Source of the DNA: JALYUA01 sp040004225
GTDB taxonomy: Bacteria > Acidobacteriota > Thermoanaerobaculia > UBA5066 > Gp7-AA6
DNA length: 7,952 bases
Direction of reading: 5' to 3'
Assembly (NCBI GenBank): GCA_040004225.1
Contig: JBDUBI010000164.1
Span: 1 to 7,952, forward strand
Part shown: positions 6,392 through 7,952 of the stretch, in pieces
Layout of the letters: each line of letters opens with the position of its first letter
Position numbering within the stretch: position 1 is the stretch's first letter
Made by a program: the position numbers and the translations under genes
The notes under the pieces: model-generated
What the model was told of the DNA's origin: nothing
What the model saw: only the letters and a program-made list of their open reading frames with translations
Database searches by the model: none

Positions 6392-7405
6392 TTAGGAGGC
6401 CTTCTGTTTGAGCATTTTCAGAAGCGCCTTCTCGGAGCCGTGCAGAGCGGGGGCGCGCCGCTCGACCAGCTCCTCGACATTCTCGAAGTAACGATCGAGC
6501 ACCCTGCCCCGGTCGAAGCTCGAGAGAACGGCGGGATAGATGTAGGAAGAGCGGCAGATCGCGGGAGTGTTCCCGAGCCTTTCCGCGGTTTCTTTGATGG
6601 CAGCGACGACTTTGCGCTTGCGCGCTGTCTTCGTTTCCGCCGCCTCTGTCCCGGCACGCGCGAGCGCGCATGCGCAGATCAGCGTTCCCGCCCAGGTCCG
6701 AAAGTCCTTGGCGGAGAATTTTTCGCCCATCACTTCCTTGATGTACTCGTTGATGTGACGGCGGCGGATATCGATCCAGCGTCCCTCCTCGTCGCGGTAT
6801 TTGAAGACTTCGCCCGGAACACGCGCCAGCTCGCGCACGATCCGCGCGACGCGGCGGTCCCGCAGCTCCCGGTGCTGCTGCTTCCCAGACTTGCCCGGAA
6901 AGTCGAACGACACGAGATCCCCGCGCACCGTCACGTGCTTTGCCCTGAGGGTCGCGATCCCGTAGCTGCCGTTCTCCTCGGCATACACCTGGCTGCCGGC
7001 CCTCAGAAAACAGGTGGAGAGAATGCGCAGGATGCAGGCGAGCACTTTTTCCCGCGGCATTCCCTGCAACGCGAGGTCCTTCGCCACCGCCCGGCGCATG
7101 CGAGGGAGGGCGTCGGCGAAATGGACCAGTCGCTCGAACTTCTCCTTCTCGCGCCGCTTCGTCCGGCGCTCGTGGTACAGGTACTGCCACCGCCCCGCGG
7201 CGTCTTTTCCCATCGCCTGCACGGCCGCCTCGCCAGACGGATGAATGAACACGTCCTTCCAGGCGGGCGGGATCCTCAAGTCCCGGATTCGCTGGATGTC
7301 CCCCGCCGCCGCGGGCCGTCCGTCCGCACGGACGTATCGGAATCCCGTCTTCAGGGTGCCCCGCCGCCGCAATCCGGTCCCGCTCAACTTTTCGAGAAGT
7401 GTCAT
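6392..7405 (-). CDS. DNA topoisomerase IB (bacterial, poxvirus-like)
   Basis: The product is 337 residues from ATG 7405, the usual size of this compact type IB enzyme. The family signature GFRYVRADG opens the N-terminal domain (21-29), followed by RIRDLRIPPAWKDV (39-52) and GRWQYLYHERR (71-81). The catalytic set is complete: R135 in FLRAGS, K172 in FPGKSGK, R236 in FRTWAGT, N279 in LGNT where viral enzymes have His, and the nucleophile Y288 in CRSSYIYP. Such enzymes relax supercoils by nicking one strand through a 3'-phosphotyrosyl link, without ATP or metal, in the cytoplasm. They are accessory topoisomerases with patchy distribution across bacteria. A TTG at 7423 would add six residues but has no support; no Shine-Dalgarno sequence precedes ATG 7405. 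Only 26 bp separate the start from repeat copy 2, so the promoter must overlap or lie beyond the repeat. The acyltransferase gene follows after 140 bp. Confidence 0.93.
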   Translation of the reverse strand: MTLLEKLSGTGLRRRGTLKTGFRYVRADGRPAAAGDIQRIRDLRIPPAWKDVFIHPSGEAAVQAMGKDAAGRWQYLYHERRTKRREKEKFERLVHFADALPRMRRAVAKDLALQGMPREKVLACILRILSTCFLRAGSQVYAEENGSYGIATLRAKHVTVRGDLVSFDFPGKSGKQQHRELRDRRVARIVRELARVPGEVFKYRDEEGRWIDIRRRHINEYIKEVMGEKFSAKDFRTWAGTLICACALARAGTEAAETKTARKRKVVAAIKETAERLGNTPAICRSSYIYPAVLSSFDRGRVLDRYFENVEELVERRAPALHGSEKALLKMLKQKAS

Positions 7406-7431
7406 GCGGGACGCGCAATGCAAGACTGCTA

Positions 7432-7599
7432 CCGTCGCCTCCGCTCACTGCGGGAGCTACCTTCGCCGTGCACGGCGAAGGCACCGGCGAGCGGCTCGAA
7501 TGTCGGCTCGACCGCTCGCCTGCTCCCTTCGTTCGCTACGGCTCCCGCAGCGGGAGGCTCCTCCTTCCCTTCGGTCAGGAGACTCCTCCCGCTGCGAGC
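7432..7599 (-). repeat. Dispersed hairpin-string repeat, copy 2 (inverted relative to copy 1)
   Basis: The reverse complement of 7432-7578 matches 1-147 with about 12 substitutions and no gaps. A further 21 bases, to 7599, match copy 3. The large stem here is a perfect 22-bp palindrome at 7460-7481 (CCTTCGCCGTG and its complement), and the CTCCCG/CGGGAG stem is kept, while the middle stem is shortened by two substitutions. This is the longest copy in the window and shows both ends of the unit: one end GCTCGCAGCG, the other GGCGACGG. It lies directly upstream of the topoisomerase gene. It carries no coding sequence of its own. Confidence 0.87.
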
Positions 7600-7625
7600 T
7601 TAGCCACCATCGGTGGTAGCGCAGC
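7591..7625. repeat. Two-part stem-loop beside repeat copy 2
   Basis: GCTGCG at 7591-7596 pairs with CGCAGC at 7620-7625, and within it CCACC at 7604-7608 pairs with GGTGG at 7612-7616 around the loop ATC. It overlaps the outer end of repeat copy 2, but the inner stem is not in copy 3, so it is either a neighbour of the repeat or an end that varies. No T-run follows on the plus strand, so it does not look like an intrinsic terminator. Confidence 0.5.
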
Positions 7626-7629
7626 TCTG

Positions 7630-7674
7630 CCCCCTCGCCCCGGGCTCGGGGAGAGGGTTGGGGTGAGGGGCGAG
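7630..7674. repeat. GGGGTGAGGGG-type G-rich palindromic repeat
   Basis: CCCTC-g-CCCC (7632-7641) can pair with GGGG-a-GAGGG (7648-7657) around GGGCTC. The same C-rich arm can pair alternatively with GGGGTGAGGGG at 7660-7670, giving two competing hairpins. From memory, the string GAGAGGGTTGGGGTGAGGGG is a widespread intergenic repeat in many Gram-negative genomes. It is non-coding; whether it acts as a REP-like element or a transcript-end structure cannot be told here. Confidence 0.65.
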
Positions 7675-7894
7675 CAGACGTCGCGCACTCACCACTGTCC
7701 TGGGATCCGTCCGTTGCGGTGTCCCCTCAGGAAGCGGAATCGGCATGAGATGCCTTCGCGCCTTCGGTTAGCATCGCCGCTTGCAAGCGCGAATACTTTT
7801 TTACTCCAATTCCCCGGCGTTTCGGCGCCCGAGCCGCGGGAGCCGCCGCTGTCTCAACGGTTCCAATATCGAAGTCCGCCGAACACGTTCATCC
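7675..7894. other. Intergenic stretch without a recognisable gene
   Basis: With the flanking repeats, the non-coding region runs from 7406 to the window end, about 550 bases. Between 7675 and 7894 I see no plausible coding frame and no tRNA. Small inverted repeats are present: GGCAT-gag-ATGCC at 7742-7754 and the palindrome CGCTTGCAAGCG at 7778-7789. A short T-run (ATACTTTTTTACT) begins about eight bases after the second, too far for a standard intrinsic terminator. Base composition is less G+C-rich around 7790-7815 than elsewhere. Confidence 0.6.
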
Positions 7895-7952
7895 GCTCGC
7901 AGCGAGAGGAGTCTCCCGACCGAAGGGAGGGAGGAGCCTTTCGCTGCGGGAG
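7895..7952 (+). repeat. Dispersed hairpin-string repeat, copy 3 (3' end cut by window edge)
   Basis: These 58 bases match the outer end of copy 2 (reverse complement, ending at 7599) with five substitutions and no gaps. They run in the same direction as copy 1. The copy begins at GCTCGCAGCG, the same boundary as copy 2, and continues past the window into what should be the remaining hairpins. The CTCCCG stem arm has changed to CTTTCG here, which weakens that stem. Confidence 0.82.

Noticed and set aside
6267..7603. Long frames on both strands overlapping the topoisomerase gene (6287-7603 plus, 6267-7484 minus)
   Set aside because: Both run through the repeat and lack motifs; the topoisomerase IB frame contains all catalytic residues.
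7778..7806. Intrinsic terminator at the CGCTTGCAAGCG palindrome with a downstream T-run
   Set aside because: The stem is only four pairs with a 4-nt loop, and the T-run begins about eight bases later, so the geometry is wrong.
1..7952. Composite transposon bounded by inverted repeats
   Set aside because: There is no transposase or integrase, the repeat ends show no clear target duplication, and the enclosed genes look like ordinary chromosomal housekeeping and envelope genes.
1..7952. CRISPR array or defence system
   Set aside because: The repeats are long, few, in mixed orientation and separated by genes; there are no short regular spacers and no cas or toxin-antitoxin genes.

Overview
The window is a G+C-rich (roughly two thirds by eye), gene-dense bacterial chromosome segment. 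It holds six protein genes, a dispersed palindromic repeat family at both ends, and no mobile-element, phage, rRNA, tRNA or CRISPR signature. The cell is probably diderm: it encodes an LpxL/HtrB-type acyltransferase, an EnvC-like amidase activator with a degenerate LytM domain, and an exported membrane-anchored phosphodiesterase-like protein. The small secreted protein at 4805-5251 resembles a domain that I recall as abundant in Acidobacteriota (Thermoanaerobaculia-like genomes). That placement rests on memory and style of sequence, not on a search.

Layout. 1-147: a string-of-hairpins repeat, cut by the window edge. 159-3430, minus strand: a two-gene unit in which an alkaline-phosphatase-superfamily enzyme is followed 41 bp later by the EnvC-like protein. 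3431-3555: a divergent promoter region. 3535-4743 and 4805-5251, plus strand: a SAM-dependent methyltransferase and then the small secreted protein, which has its own good ribosome binding site. 5252-5315: a short convergent gap. 5316-6251 and 6392-7405, minus strand: the LpxL-like acyltransferase, lying downstream of a bacterial DNA topoisomerase IB. 7432-7599: a second copy of the repeat, inverted relative to the first. 7591-7674: two further hairpin elements. 7675-7894: no gene seen. 7895-7952: start of a third repeat copy, again cut by the window edge.

Four genes (phosphodiesterase-like, EnvC-like, LpxL-like, small secreted protein) act at or beyond the inner membrane, and the first two look co-transcribed. 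I see no evidence that the six genes form one pathway. The points most worth a second look are the repeat family that brackets the block in inverted orientation, -10-like TANNNT boxes placed at or near leaderless spacing before three genes, and the EnvC-like gene, which has no ordinary start codon where its signal peptide must begin.
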